From: Lachnospira pectinoschiza
GTDB taxonomy: Bacteria > Bacillota > Clostridia > Lachnospirales > Lachnospiraceae
Reading direction: 5' to 3'
Length of the DNA: 64,000 nucleotides
Assembly: GCF_900103815.1 (NCBI RefSeq)
Contig: NZ_FNHZ01000001.1
Coordinates: 620,001-684,000, forward strand
Below are positions 16,321 to 23,809 of this stretch, piece after piece. The notes beneath the pieces are model-generated. The model did not search any database. It was not told the DNA's origin and worked only from the letters and a program-made list of their open reading frames with translations. Position 1 is the stretch's first letter. Every line of letters begins with the position of its first letter. The position numbers and the translations under genes were made by a program.

Positions 16321-16376
16321 ATTTTGTCGTTGTCCTTTCATTTCCTCTACTCTTTATTCAGTTTTTCACTGTACTT

Positions 16377-16405
16377 ATTATACATTTTTAGTTAATTAAA
16401 AACAA
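16377..16405 (-). promoter_or_regulatory. sigma-A promoter of the hydrolase (minus strand)
   Basis: Read on the minus strand: TTGTTT, 17-base spacer, TATAAT (plus-strand AAACAA at 16400-16405 and ATTATA at 16377-16382). Confidence 0.7.
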
Positions 16406-16460
16406 GATTAATTAGCTGGCATAAAAGGTGACTTCTAAGGAATTCCCCCAAAATTTGATG

Positions 16461-16489
16461 TTGTATTTTGGGCTTTATTACTGTATAAT
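16461..16489 (+). promoter_or_regulatory. promoter of pyrF-pyrK-pyrD
   Basis: TTGTAT (16461-16466), 17-base spacer, TATAAT (16484-16489). About 95 bases of leader precede pyrF; I see no PyrR-type anti-terminator stem in it. Confidence 0.65.
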
Positions 16490-16588
16490 TTTTCAGATAA
16501 GAAAGTTGTACGTAATTTTTTTTATCCAAACAGGAAGATATGACCTAAGAGCATATACTATTTATGTTTAAGAGAGAAAGGAAAAATT

Positions 16589-17512
16589 ATGATTAGTAAA
16601 TTAATTAAGAAAATTGTTGAGACAGATGCACCAATCGTTGTAGGTCTTGACCCTCAGATGAAGTTCATTCCACAGCACATTAAGGAGGCTGCTTTTGAGG
16701 AGTATGGCGAAAGTTTAGAAGGCGCAAGTGAGGCTATATGGAGATTTAACAAGGAAATCATCGATAAGATTTATGATGTTGTTCCAGCTGTTAAACCACA
16801 GATTGCCATGTATGAACAATTTGGTATTCCTGGTTTGGTAGCATTTAAAAGAACTGTTGACTATTGCCACGAAAAGGGCTTAGTAGTTATAGGTGATGTT
16901 AAGAGAGGCGATATTGGCTCAACTTCAGAGAGCTATGCAATCGCTCATATTGGTAAGATTAAGGTTGGTTCTAAGGAATTCACACCTTTCGATGAGGATT
17001 TTGCAACAGTAAATCCATATCTTGGTTCAGATGGTATCGATCCATTTGTTAAGGTTTGTAATGAGAATGACAGAGGTTTATTCATTCTTGTTAAGACATC
17101 TAATCCTTCTTCAGGAGAATTTCAGGATAGATTAATTGATGGCAAGCCACTTTACGAAGTAGTTGGTCAGAAGGTAAGAGAATGGGGCGAGGCTTCAATG
17201 GATGGAGATTACTCTAACATTGGTGCTGTAGTCGGTGCTACATATCCAGAAATGGGTAGAGCACTTCGTAAGATTATGCCTAAGAATTTCATCTTAGTAC
17301 CTGGTTACGGTGCTCAGGGTGGACAGGGTAAGGACTTAGTAGATTTCTTTAACCCAGACGGTTTAGGTGCAATCGTTAACAGCTCAAGAGGAATTATTGC
17401 AGCATATACAAAGGATGCTTATGCTAAGTTTGGTGACAAGAACTTTGGCGATGCAGCAAGACAGGCTGTGATGGATATGAAGGCGGATATTAACGGGGCT
17501 CTTGGTAAGTAG
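16589..17512 (+). CDS. pyrF: orotidine 5'-phosphate decarboxylase (long, type 2)
   Basis: 307 residues, the length of the type 2 family rather than the short 230-residue bacterial form. V-V-G-L-D-P opens the barrel; D-V-K-R-G-D-I-G-S-T holds the catalytic Lys/Asp pair; P-G-Y-G-A-Q-G-G and N-S-S-R-G-I bind the phosphate. It removes CO2 from OMP to make UMP, the last step of pyrimidine synthesis. GAGAAAGG ribosome site. First gene of an operon with pyrK and pyrD; pyrE is separated from them by a chemotaxis receptor. Confidence 0.96.
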   Translation: MISKLIKKIVETDAPIVVGLDPQMKFIPQHIKEAAFEEYGESLEGASEAIWRFNKEIIDKIYDVVPAVKPQIAMYEQFGIPGLVAFKRTVDYCHEKGLVVIGDVKRGDIGSTSESYAIAHIGKIKVGSKEFTPFDEDFATVNPYLGSDGIDPFVKVCNENDRGLFILVKTSNPSSGEFQDRLIDGKPLYEVVGQKVREWGEASMDGDYSNIGAVVGATYPEMGRALRKIMPKNFILVPGYGAQGGQGKDLVDFFNPDGLGAIVNSSRGIIAAYTKDAYAKFGDKNFGDAARQAVMDMKADINGALGK

Positions 17513-17554
17513 AGAAGCGAGTAGCTGTTACAGGTGATTGAAGAAGGAGATTTT

Positions 17555-18349
17555 ATGACTTTTAGAGAAAATGCAACTATTGCTAAGGCATCTAAGCTTG
17601 CCAACGGTGTATTTGAAATTTGGTTTGAGACTAAGGATATTGCAAAGAATGCCATCCCAGGTCAATTCATTTCGGTTTATTCTAATCACGGGGAGAGATT
17701 ACTTCCTCGTCCAATTAGTATTTGTCGAATTGATGGGGATTTGCTAAGAATCGTATATAGAGTTGTGGGCGCTGGAACTGACGAATTCTCACAGATGAAG
17801 GCCGGCGAAAAGCTTACAATTCAGGGACCTTTAGGAAACGGTTACGAGCTTGATAAGATTAAGGCTGCTCTTGAGAGCAAGGGTGGAAACTTCAAAAAGG
17901 CTCTTTTATTTGGTGGTGGAATTGGCGTGCCTCCAATGCTTGAGCTTGCTGCAAAGCTTGATATCCAGACTGACGTAGTACTTGGATATAGAGATCAGGA
18001 GAATTTCTTAAAGGATGAATTTGAAAATGTATCAACTGTTCACATCGCAACAGATGACGGTTCAGTTGGTTTCCATGGAAATGTAATCGATGCGGCTAAG
18101 GCAGAAGAGCTTAAGGCTGATGTTATATTTGCATGCGGACCACTTCCAATGCTTAAGGGAGTAAAGGCTTATGCTAAAGAACTTGGCGTTCCTGCCTACA
18201 TTTCCCTTGAAGAGAAGATGGCTTGCGGCATTGGCGCCTGTCTTGCTTGTGTCTGTAAGACACATAAAAAGGACGAGCATTCACAGGTAAACAACGCAAG
18301 AGTTTGTAAAGAAGGTCCAGTATTTGACGCAGCGGAGGTGGAAATCTAA
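17555..18349 (+). CDS. pyrK: dihydroorotate dehydrogenase B, electron-transfer subunit
   Basis: 264 residues from ATG 17555 (AGAAGGAG site); a GTG at 17534 has none. FAD-binding domain with R-P-I-S-I-C, NAD-binding domain with G-G-G-I-G-V-P-P, and a [2Fe-2S] loop with C224, C229, C232 and a fourth cysteine near the end. It passes electrons from the PyrD FMN to NAD+. It shares one base with pyrD (TAATG), so the two subunits are translationally coupled, as expected for a 2:2 complex. Confidence 0.96.
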   Translation: MTFRENATIAKASKLANGVFEIWFETKDIAKNAIPGQFISVYSNHGERLLPRPISICRIDGDLLRIVYRVVGAGTDEFSQMKAGEKLTIQGPLGNGYELDKIKAALESKGGNFKKALLFGGGIGVPPMLELAAKLDIQTDVVLGYRDQENFLKDEFENVSTVHIATDDGSVGFHGNVIDAAKAEELKADVIFACGPLPMLKGVKAYAKELGVPAYISLEEKMACGIGACLACVCKTHKKDEHSQVNNARVCKEGPVFDAAEVEI

Positions 18350-19260
18350 TGAGTAATGTAAATTTAGGAGTTAGCCTTTGTGGCGTTGATTTTAAGAACC
18401 CTGTAACAGTTGCTTCTGGTACATTTGGTTCAGGTATGGAATATTCAGAATTTGTTGATTTAAATAGACTTGGCGCAGTTACAACTAAGGGCGTTGCTAT
18501 CACACCTTGGGCTGGTAACCCAACTCCAAGAATCGCTGAAACTTACGGCGGAATGATTAATGCTATCGGACTTCAAAATCCAGGTCTTGATACATTTTTA
18601 AAAAGAGACATTCCATTTCTTAAAAACTACGATACTAAGATTATTGTAAATGTATGTGGCCACTCTGAGGAAGAGTACGTGGAGGCTGTTAAGCGTCTTG
18701 CGGATGCTCCTGTTGATATGCTTGAAATCAATATTTCTTGCCCTAACGTTAAGGAGGGCGGTATTGCTTTTGGCACAGTGCCAGCTTCTGCTGAGAAGAT
18801 CACTAAGGCAGTAAAGGCCGTTGCTAAGCAGCCTATTATTATGAAGCTTTCACCAAATGTAACTAGCATCGCTGATATGGCTAGAGCTTGCGAGGCTGGT
18901 GGCGCTGATGCAGTTTCTCTTATTAACACTCTTACAGGTATGAAGATTGATATTAATAGAAGAACATTTGCCGTTGCTAATAAGACTGGCGGTATGTCAG
19001 GTCCTGCTGTTAAGCCAGTGGCTGTGCGTATGGTTTATGAGGTAGCTAATGCAGTTAATCTTCCTATCATTGGTATGGGTGGTATTAGAAATGCAGAAGA
19101 TGCCCTTGAATTTATTATGGCCGGCGCTACTATGGTTTCTGTTGGTACTGCAAACTTCAACGACCCACTTACAACTATCAAGGTAGTTGAGGGCTTAGAA
19201 GAATTCTGCGACAAGAATGGCGTTAAGGACATTAAGGAATTAATCGGTTGCGTGAAGTAG
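18349..19260 (+). CDS. pyrD: dihydroorotate dehydrogenase B, catalytic subunit
   Basis: 303 residues, class 1B. A-S-G-T-F-G-S-G near the start binds FMN; N-I-S-C-P-N-V-K carries the catalytic cysteine typical of class 1; G-M-G-G-I and G-T-A-N-F complete the FMN phosphate site. Cytosolic, oxidises dihydroorotate to orotate with PyrK as electron partner. Overlaps pyrK by one base. Terminated by a strong hairpin 45 bases after its stop. Confidence 0.96.
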   Translation: MSNVNLGVSLCGVDFKNPVTVASGTFGSGMEYSEFVDLNRLGAVTTKGVAITPWAGNPTPRIAETYGGMINAIGLQNPGLDTFLKRDIPFLKNYDTKIIVNVCGHSEEEYVEAVKRLADAPVDMLEINISCPNVKEGGIAFGTVPASAEKITKAVKAVAKQPIIMKLSPNVTSIADMARACEAGGADAVSLINTLTGMKIDINRRTFAVANKTGGMSGPAVKPVAVRMVYEVANAVNLPIIGMGGIRNAEDALEFIMAGATMVSVGTANFNDPLTTIKVVEGLEEFCDKNGVKDIKELIGCVK

Positions 19261-19302
19261 TCGTGTTTGATTAGTTTGTGTCTTAAGATATATAGTGAGG
19301 TT

Positions 19303-19336
19303 AAAGTCTCGGAAGCGTAGCTTCCGGGACTTTTTT
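19303..19336 (+). terminator. intrinsic terminator of pyrF-pyrK-pyrD
   Basis: GTCTCGGAAGC (19306-19316) with GCTTCCGGGAC (19320-19330), 3-base loop, then TTTTTT. Confidence 0.9.
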
Positions 19337-20104
19337 ATTGGAGAGAGCTGTAGTTTCGGGCTCAATTTGTTATGGGGTGAGATGCATTAGATGATGTTTC
19401 ATCACTTTTCTAGTTTGGAGAACCCTGTAGTTTCGGGCTCTTGTGCCTAAGGGGAGCGAAACACCCTATCTAAGGCACAGAAGAATTCTTCTAAGCCCTC
19501 CGGCAGCCCTAATCAATCGGCTTGTTATATAGCCTTTTGTGGCTACTGCAAGCTTTTCTTTCTAATAAAGTCACTATTTTTCCAGAGCCGAAAAAATTGC
19601 TTGTGCTTTTTTTCTAGCATATTGCAAGAAAAAGCACAAAAAGCTTCTTGGAAGTGGTGGAGAGCTTAGAAACTAAGGGAAAGGCTGTGCCTGTATTTAG
19701 GAGAAATTCGCAGTATGGCCACATCATGTCTTTTTTATTCAAAAAGCCCGTTGACTTTTTCACGCACAATTTGAACGCAGTGTAAGCAATCCCCCGCTTC
19801 AAAAGCGTAAGCTTTAAGCGGGGGTATAAAGCTTACTAGTGTCAGAAGGGGTTAAAGCCCCTTCTGACAGGTGGCACAAAGTGCCACTGCGTTCATGAGG
19901 AAGTAGCGAAGCGGATTCCGAATGTCCGCTTTACTTCCTAGGCACTCTCCACTAGTTCAGCCAAGAAAGGTAGGAAACCGAACTCCCAATTAAGCAAGTT
20001 GTTTCACAAACCAAGCTAATTACAAGAAACGCCGAATCCCCGACCCACACCACCCCCCGACTTACGCTAAACTCCCGACCCCACCAATTTCTTCACTATA
20101 TCCA
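19337..20104. other. long noncoding, structure-rich interval between pyrD and a receptor gene
   Basis: About 770 bases with no convincing gene. It holds: a 15-base direct repeat TGTAGTTTCGGGCTC at 19349-19363 and 19426-19440; GTGCCT/AGGCAC flanking an inner GGG/CCC (19443-19478); an inverted repeat around TTGTGCTTTTT and AAAAAGCACAA (about 19600-19640); the E2 palindromic element (19773-19939); and a C-rich tract with three CCCGAC words (20036-20085). Only short open frames occur and none has a ribosome site. Confidence 0.6.
19773..19939 (+). repeat. nested-palindrome element, long copy (E2)
   Basis: Outer arms GAACGCAGTG (19773-19782) and CACTGCGTTC (19885-19894) are the same as in E1. Between them are nested stems: GTAAGC/GCTTAC, a CCCCCGCTT/AAGCGGGGG hairpin with GTAA loop, a 12-bp stem TGTCAGAAGGGG/CCCCTTCTGACA (19840-19869), and GTGGCAC/GTGCCAC. 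After the arms comes AGGAAGTA/TACTTCCT enclosing AAGCGGA/TCCGCTT (19898-19939). Confidence 0.75.
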
Positions 20105-20133
20105 TTGAAATCAAACACTTCTAATAGTATAAT
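20105..20133 (+). promoter_or_regulatory. sigma-A promoter of the third chemotaxis receptor
   Basis: TTGAAA (20105-20110), 17-base spacer, TATAAT (20128-20133), about 44 bases before the start codon. Confidence 0.8.
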
Positions 20134-20176
20134 ATAATTACATGAATCGTGAAATTTAATAGTAGGAGGTCTAATT

Positions 20177-21886
20177 ATGCCTAGTAGTAATGCTAAAGGG
20201 GAATCTAAGGGCGGCATGAATATGCTTATGCTCTTAATGATGTTGGTTATTATACCAATAGTTTGTTGCGCCTTGATACTTAATGTTTTAAGTTGCTCAA
20301 TTTTTAGTTCAAAGTTAAGCAAGCAGTATGAGGAGCAAGTAGAGGTAATTGACGGACAGTTCAACACTTATGTAACTGAACTTTGTGCTAATGTGGGAAC
20401 TACCTTCTTTACTAAAGAAGATAGAGACTATTCTTATGTAGATAGCTTTTCAAGTCAGAATATTGCACTTACAGTATTTATCGGCGATACAAGAACACTT
20501 ACTTCTTTAAAGGATAGTTCTGGTAATAGAATTGAAGGAACTAAGGCGAGTACAGAAATTATCAATACTGTTTTAACTAATGGCAAGACTTACGCTAATG
20601 ATAATACTACAATTAATGGTGAGAAATATTTTGTACATTATTCTCCAATTAAGGACAGTAGTGGACAGATTATTGGTATGACATTTGCTGGTAAAAAGGC
20701 ATCAGTACTTCAAAGTGATATTAATAATGCGATTGTTAAATTAATAGCTGCAACAATTGTGGTATTAGTTATATTTACAATAGCAATTTACTTCATGTCT
20801 AAGATAATTAAGAAAACACTTGAGTTAATTGCTGATAATCTCCGTGTATTAGCAACTGGAGATTTAGATTCAGAAATTACAATTCCATCTATGATTAAAG
20901 AAAATAAGCAGATGGTTACAGCTCTTACATCAGTACAAGAGATGCTGCATAATTCAATTGGTAAGGTAACAAGAGTTACAAAGAACTTATCTAATGGAAT
21001 TGATAGCGTCGAGGATTCAGCTAATTCTAGTGCTAATGCAGCAAATCAGATTGGTACTGCTATGGACGAACTTTCATCAATGGCTCAGGGCATGGCTGGT
21101 AATGTGCAAAATGTAAATACTAGTGTAGCCAACATGGATGTTACAGTTTCTGACATCGGTTCTAATATTGAAGTATTAGCAAGTAATTCTGATGAAATGA
21201 GTACAGCAAGTGCTGAGGCAGCTGATTGCATGGAAAAGGTATTATCTTCTAATCAGGTAAGCTCAGATGCTGTTGAATCAATTAATAGGCAGATCCTCTT
21301 AACTAATGAATCTATAAATAAGATTAACGAAGCAATTACCTTAATCATTGGTGTTGCTAGTAGAACTAAGTTACTTTCACTTAATGCATCTATTGAGGCT
21401 GCAAGAGCAGGTGAAGCTGGTAAGGGCTTTGCAGTAGTTGCTCAAAATATTAGCCAGTTAAGTGAACAAAGTAACGAATCCGCTGCAACAATTAGAGAGA
21501 TTGCTAAGGAGATGCTTGAAAATTCTTCTGAATCCGTTAAGTTAGCAGAGGATATTATTAATACAATGTCTGATGAAAAACAGAGTATTGCTGATGCTCA
21601 AGATAGATTTGCAAAACTTAATGATGCCATTAATGACTCAGTTGTTAAGATTAAGGAAATCGATTCTAAGACTGCAGCCCTTAATGATATTAAGGACGAA
21701 ATCATTAATGATGTTAATGAGCTTAGTGCAATTTCTCAGCAAAATGCAGCTAGAAACCAGGAAGTTAATTCTAACGTAGCAAATATTGTAAGCAGTATCG
21801 AAGATATCGCTAAGAATATGAATAAGATGAAGGATATGAAAGATTCCCTCACAGAGGCTACAAAAGACTTCAAGATTGGCGGATAA
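20177..21886 (+). CDS. methyl-accepting chemotaxis protein with single-Cache-type sensor
   Basis: 569 residues, TAGGAGG ribosome site. First membrane helix about 17-40, extracellular sensor about 45-180 ([17 protein letters not shown] fits a single-Cache ending), second helix about 187-210, HAMP, and signalling coiled coil with the tip [19 protein letters not shown]. The tip is preceded by A-S-R-T-K rather than the common A-x-Q-T-N. It lies between pyrD and pyrE with its own promoter and terminator and no sign of a functional link to pyrimidine synthesis. Ligand unknown. Confidence 0.94.
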   Translation: MPSSNAKGESKGGMNMLMLLMMLVIIPIVCCALILNVLSCSIFSSKLSKQYEEQVEVIDGQFNTYVTELCANVGTTFFTKEDRDYSYVDSFSSQNIALTVFIGDTRTLTSLKDSSGNRIEGTKASTEIINTVLTNGKTYANDNTTINGEKYFVHYSPIKDSSGQIIGMTFAGKKASVLQSDINNAIVKLIAATIVVLVIFTIAIYFMSKIIKKTLELIADNLRVLATGDLDSEITIPSMIKENKQMVTALTSVQEMLHNSIGKVTRVTKNLSNGIDSVEDSANSSANAANQIGTAMDELSSMAQGMAGNVQNVNTSVANMDVTVSDIGSNIEVLASNSDEMSTASAEAADCMEKVLSSNQVSSDAVESINRQILLTNESINKINEAITLIIGVASRTKLLSLNASIEAARAGEAGKGFAVVAQNISQLSEQSNESAATIREIAKEMLENSSESVKLAEDIINTMSDEKQSIADAQDRFAKLNDAINDSVVKIKEIDSKTAALNDIKDEIINDVNELSAISQQNAARNQEVNSNVANIVSSIEDIAKNMNKMKDMKDSLTEATKDFKIGG

Positions 21887-21920
21887 ACTAAATTAAAGAT
21901 CAACTTATGAAAATGTAACG

Positions 21921-21955
21921 AAAGCGGGCTTGTTTTGCAGGTCCGCTTTTATTTT
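21921..21955 (+). terminator. intrinsic terminator after the receptor
   Basis: AAAGCGGGC (21921-21929) with GTCCGCTTT (21941-21949), one wobble pair, T tail. Confidence 0.78.
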
Positions 21956-21982
21956 GCTATTTGCACTAGGCCTAATTTCACA

Positions 21983-22011
21983 TTGAAACTATTAAGGAAT
22001 TATAGTAGAAT
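21983..22011 (+). promoter_or_regulatory. sigma-A promoter of pyrE
   Basis: TTGAAA (21983-21988), 17-base spacer, TAGAAT (22006-22011), 60 bases before the start codon. Confidence 0.75.
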
Positions 22012-22071
22012 AGAGAAGATAATGATGGGCTTACTAGGAGTCCATAGAATATATAGTGAGGAAGCAAGATA

Positions 22072-22755
22072 ATGGAACAGTATAAGCAGGAATTTATTGA
22101 ATTTATGGTAGATAGCGACGTGTTAAGATTTGGAGAATTCACTCTTAAGAGTGGTAGAAAGTCTCCATTCTTTATGAACGCTGGATTATATGTAACAGGA
22201 CAGCAGTTAACAAAGCTTGGCGAATACTACGCTAAGGCTATTCATGATAACTACGGTGATGACTTTGATGTATTATTTGGACCAGCTTATAAGGGTATTC
22301 CACTTTCAGTTGCAACTGTAATGGCATTCCACAAGTTATATGGCAAGGAAATCAGATATTGCTCTAACCGTAAGGAAGCTAAAGACCACGGTGATGCAGG
22401 CATTTTACTTGGTAGCCCAATTAAGGATGGCGACAAGGTAGTTATTATTGAAGATGTTACAACAAGTGGTAAGTCAATTGAAGAGACATTCCCTATCATT
22501 CAGGCTCAGGGCGATGTTGAAATCAAGGGTCTTATGGTTTCTCTTAACAGAATGGAAAGAGGAAAGGGCGAGAAGTCAGCATTAGTTGAAATTCAGGAAA
22601 AGTATGGTTTCCCAGCTAACGCTATCGTTTCAATGGCTGATGTTGTTGAGCATTTATATAACAAGGAAGTTAATGGCAAGGTTGTAATCGATGATAAGAT
22701 TAAGGCTGCTATTGATGAATATTATAAGCAGTACGGCGCTAGTGATTGCCAGTAA
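22072..22755 (+). CDS. pyrE: orotate phosphoribosyltransferase
   Basis: 227 residues. The PRPP-binding signature V-V-I-I-E-D-V-T-T-S-G-K-S is intact, and F-G-P-A-Y-K-G-I and the C-S-N-R-K-E-A-K-D-H-G loop match orotate phosphoribosyltransferases. It joins orotate and PRPP to give OMP for PyrF. It has its own promoter, unlike the usual pyrF-K-D-E order, because a chemotaxis receptor and a 0.9 kb noncoding interval separate it from pyrD. A small membrane-protein gene follows after 52 bases. Confidence 0.96.
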   Translation: MEQYKQEFIEFMVDSDVLRFGEFTLKSGRKSPFFMNAGLYVTGQQLTKLGEYYAKAIHDNYGDDFDVLFGPAYKGIPLSVATVMAFHKLYGKEIRYCSNRKEAKDHGDAGILLGSPIKDGDKVVIIEDVTTSGKSIEETFPIIQAQGDVEIKGLMVSLNRMERGKGEKSALVEIQEKYGFPANAIVSMADVVEHLYNKEVNGKVVIDDKIKAAIDEYYKQYGASDCQ

Positions 22756-22807
22756 TAATTGATATAACTAACATGTAATAACTAATAAACACTAGGAGGT
22801 AGAGATA

Positions 22808-22960
22808 ATGGATGAAAAGCTTTATAAAAAAGTAAAATCAGTAGGTGTTTCAAATCTTGTGTTTGGAATAATTACAATTGCAGCAGGCATTGGCATTGGA
22901 ATTGTAATGCTTGTGAATGGTGCTAGATTATTAGCTCATAAGTCTGATACATTATTTTAA
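22808..22960 (+). CDS. small single-span membrane protein (50 residues)
   Basis: Not recognised. ATG 22808 follows a perfect TAGGAGG site with a good spacer, which makes it a real gene despite its size. A charged amphipathic N-terminus (MDEKLYKKVKSVGVSN) leads into one Ile/Gly-rich membrane helix of about 22 residues (G-I-I-T-I-A-A-G-I-G-I-G-I-V-M-L) and a short tail (N-G-A-R-L-L-A-H-K-S). Probably co-transcribed with pyrE and followed by a hairpin. Function unknown. Confidence 0.7.
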   Translation: MDEKLYKKVKSVGVSNLVFGIITIAAGIGIGIVMLVNGARLLAHKSDTLF

Positions 22961-22972
22961 TAAGATTACTAG

Positions 22973-23004
22973 AAGATAATGTCCTAGCAATAGGGCATTA
23001 TCTT
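22973..23004 (+). terminator. 14-bp hairpin with GCAA loop before the VanZ gene
   Basis: AAGATAATGTCCTA (22973-22986), GCAA loop, TAGGGCATTATCTT (22991-23004), one U-G pair. The following T-run is weak (TTTAGTT), so it may be a partial terminator or an RNA-stabilising structure. It ends 16 bases before the next start codon. Confidence 0.55.
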
Positions 23005-23020
23005 TAGTTATGGAGACAAT

Positions 23021-23479
23021 ATGAAGAACGAAAAAACTAAATTGCTAGCTTATTGGTTTGCATTTATTTGTTATATTGCAGTTGTTGTTTACTTGGTATT
23101 TTTTGCTGAGAGCCTAGGTAGAAGTGGTTCTTGGGCAACAACAACTGATAATGGATATAGCTATAATTATATCCCTTTAAATGAAATTAAAAGATTTATT
23201 GATAGTCTATCTGTACCAGAATATAGAGAGATGGCAATACTTAACCTAGGGGGTAACATTTTATTATTCCTTCCACTAGGCTTTTTATTACCAACAATTC
23301 TTAGAAGGATTGGATTCTTAGGAACAATGATGTCTGCAGTGGTACTTAGCTTGCTTATTGAGCTTACTCAGCTTTTTACAAAACTTGGCACCTTTGACAT
23401 TGATGATATTATTCTTAATACTTTTGGAGCTTTACTTGGCTTTATACTTTTCTTGATTATAAGGCCCATTAAGAATTAA
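23021..23479 (+). CDS. VanZ family membrane protein
   Basis: 152 residues, four membrane helices. The family core is clear: N-Y-I-P-L-N-E, N-L-G-G-N-I-L-L-F-L-P-L-G-F, an I-E-L-T-Q-L helix and the D-I-D-D-I-I-L-N-T-F-G-A-L-L-G ending. VanZ proteins give low-level teicoplanin resistance in enterococci, but most homologues in Clostridia are uncharacterised and are not evidence of resistance. GGAGA ribosome site. It begins a run of three closely spaced genes (14 and 1 base gaps) with a small membrane protein and an aminopeptidase. Confidence 0.9.
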   Translation: MKNEKTKLLAYWFAFICYIAVVVYLVFFAESLGRSGSWATTTDNGYSYNYIPLNEIKRFIDSLSVPEYREMAILNLGGNILLFLPLGFLLPTILRRIGFLGTMMSAVVLSLLIELTQLFTKLGTFDIDDIILNTFGALLGFILFLIIRPIKN

Positions 23480-23493
23480 GTAAGGAGTATAAC

Positions 23494-23808
23494 ATGAAGG
23501 TTTTTAATAAGTATAAATTTTCCAATAAAAATCAGACTCTAGGCGGCACAATTTCCACAGCCCTTGGAGTTTTATCCCTTGCAAGTTTATCTTACGGAAT
23601 TCATATTTCCGTAGTGGCTAACGGACATGCAGGTTTAAAGGTTGGAACTTTGGCACTTTTAAGTTTAGTTTTAGCAGTAAGCGGTACAGTAATTGGCCTA
23701 CTTAGCTTTAGAGAATCAGATAAATTCTATGGTTTATCAAAGATTGGCTCAATGCTTTGCGGCGTATTAACTGTATTTATGCTAGCTGTGTTATTGATGG
23801 GAGTGTAA
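23494..23808 (+). CDS. small three-helix membrane protein, uncharacterised
   Basis: 104 residues. Three hydrophobic helices: about 20-40, 50-70 and 82-103. The N-terminus is basic (MKVFNKYKFSNKNQT). It resembles small Clostridial proteins sometimes grouped as DUF6142, but I cannot confirm that from sequence alone. It lies between VanZ and the aminopeptidase with gaps of 14 and 1 bases, so the three are one operon. No catalytic motif is visible. Confidence 0.72.
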   Translation: MKVFNKYKFSNKNQTLGGTISTALGVLSLASLSYGIHISVVANGHAGLKVGTLALLSLVLAVSGTVIGLLSFRESDKFYGLSKIGSMLCGVLTVFMLAVLLMGV

Positions 23809-23809
23809 T

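Noticed and set aside
19614..19802. 62-codon minus-strand frame in the pyrD-receptor gap
   Set aside because: Lies in structured noncoding DNA, crosses stems of the palindromic element, no ribosome site, no domain.
20036..20085. C-rich tract as a coding or rRNA-like segment
   Set aside because: No open frame with a ribosome site and no match to conserved RNA; it is reported only as composition.
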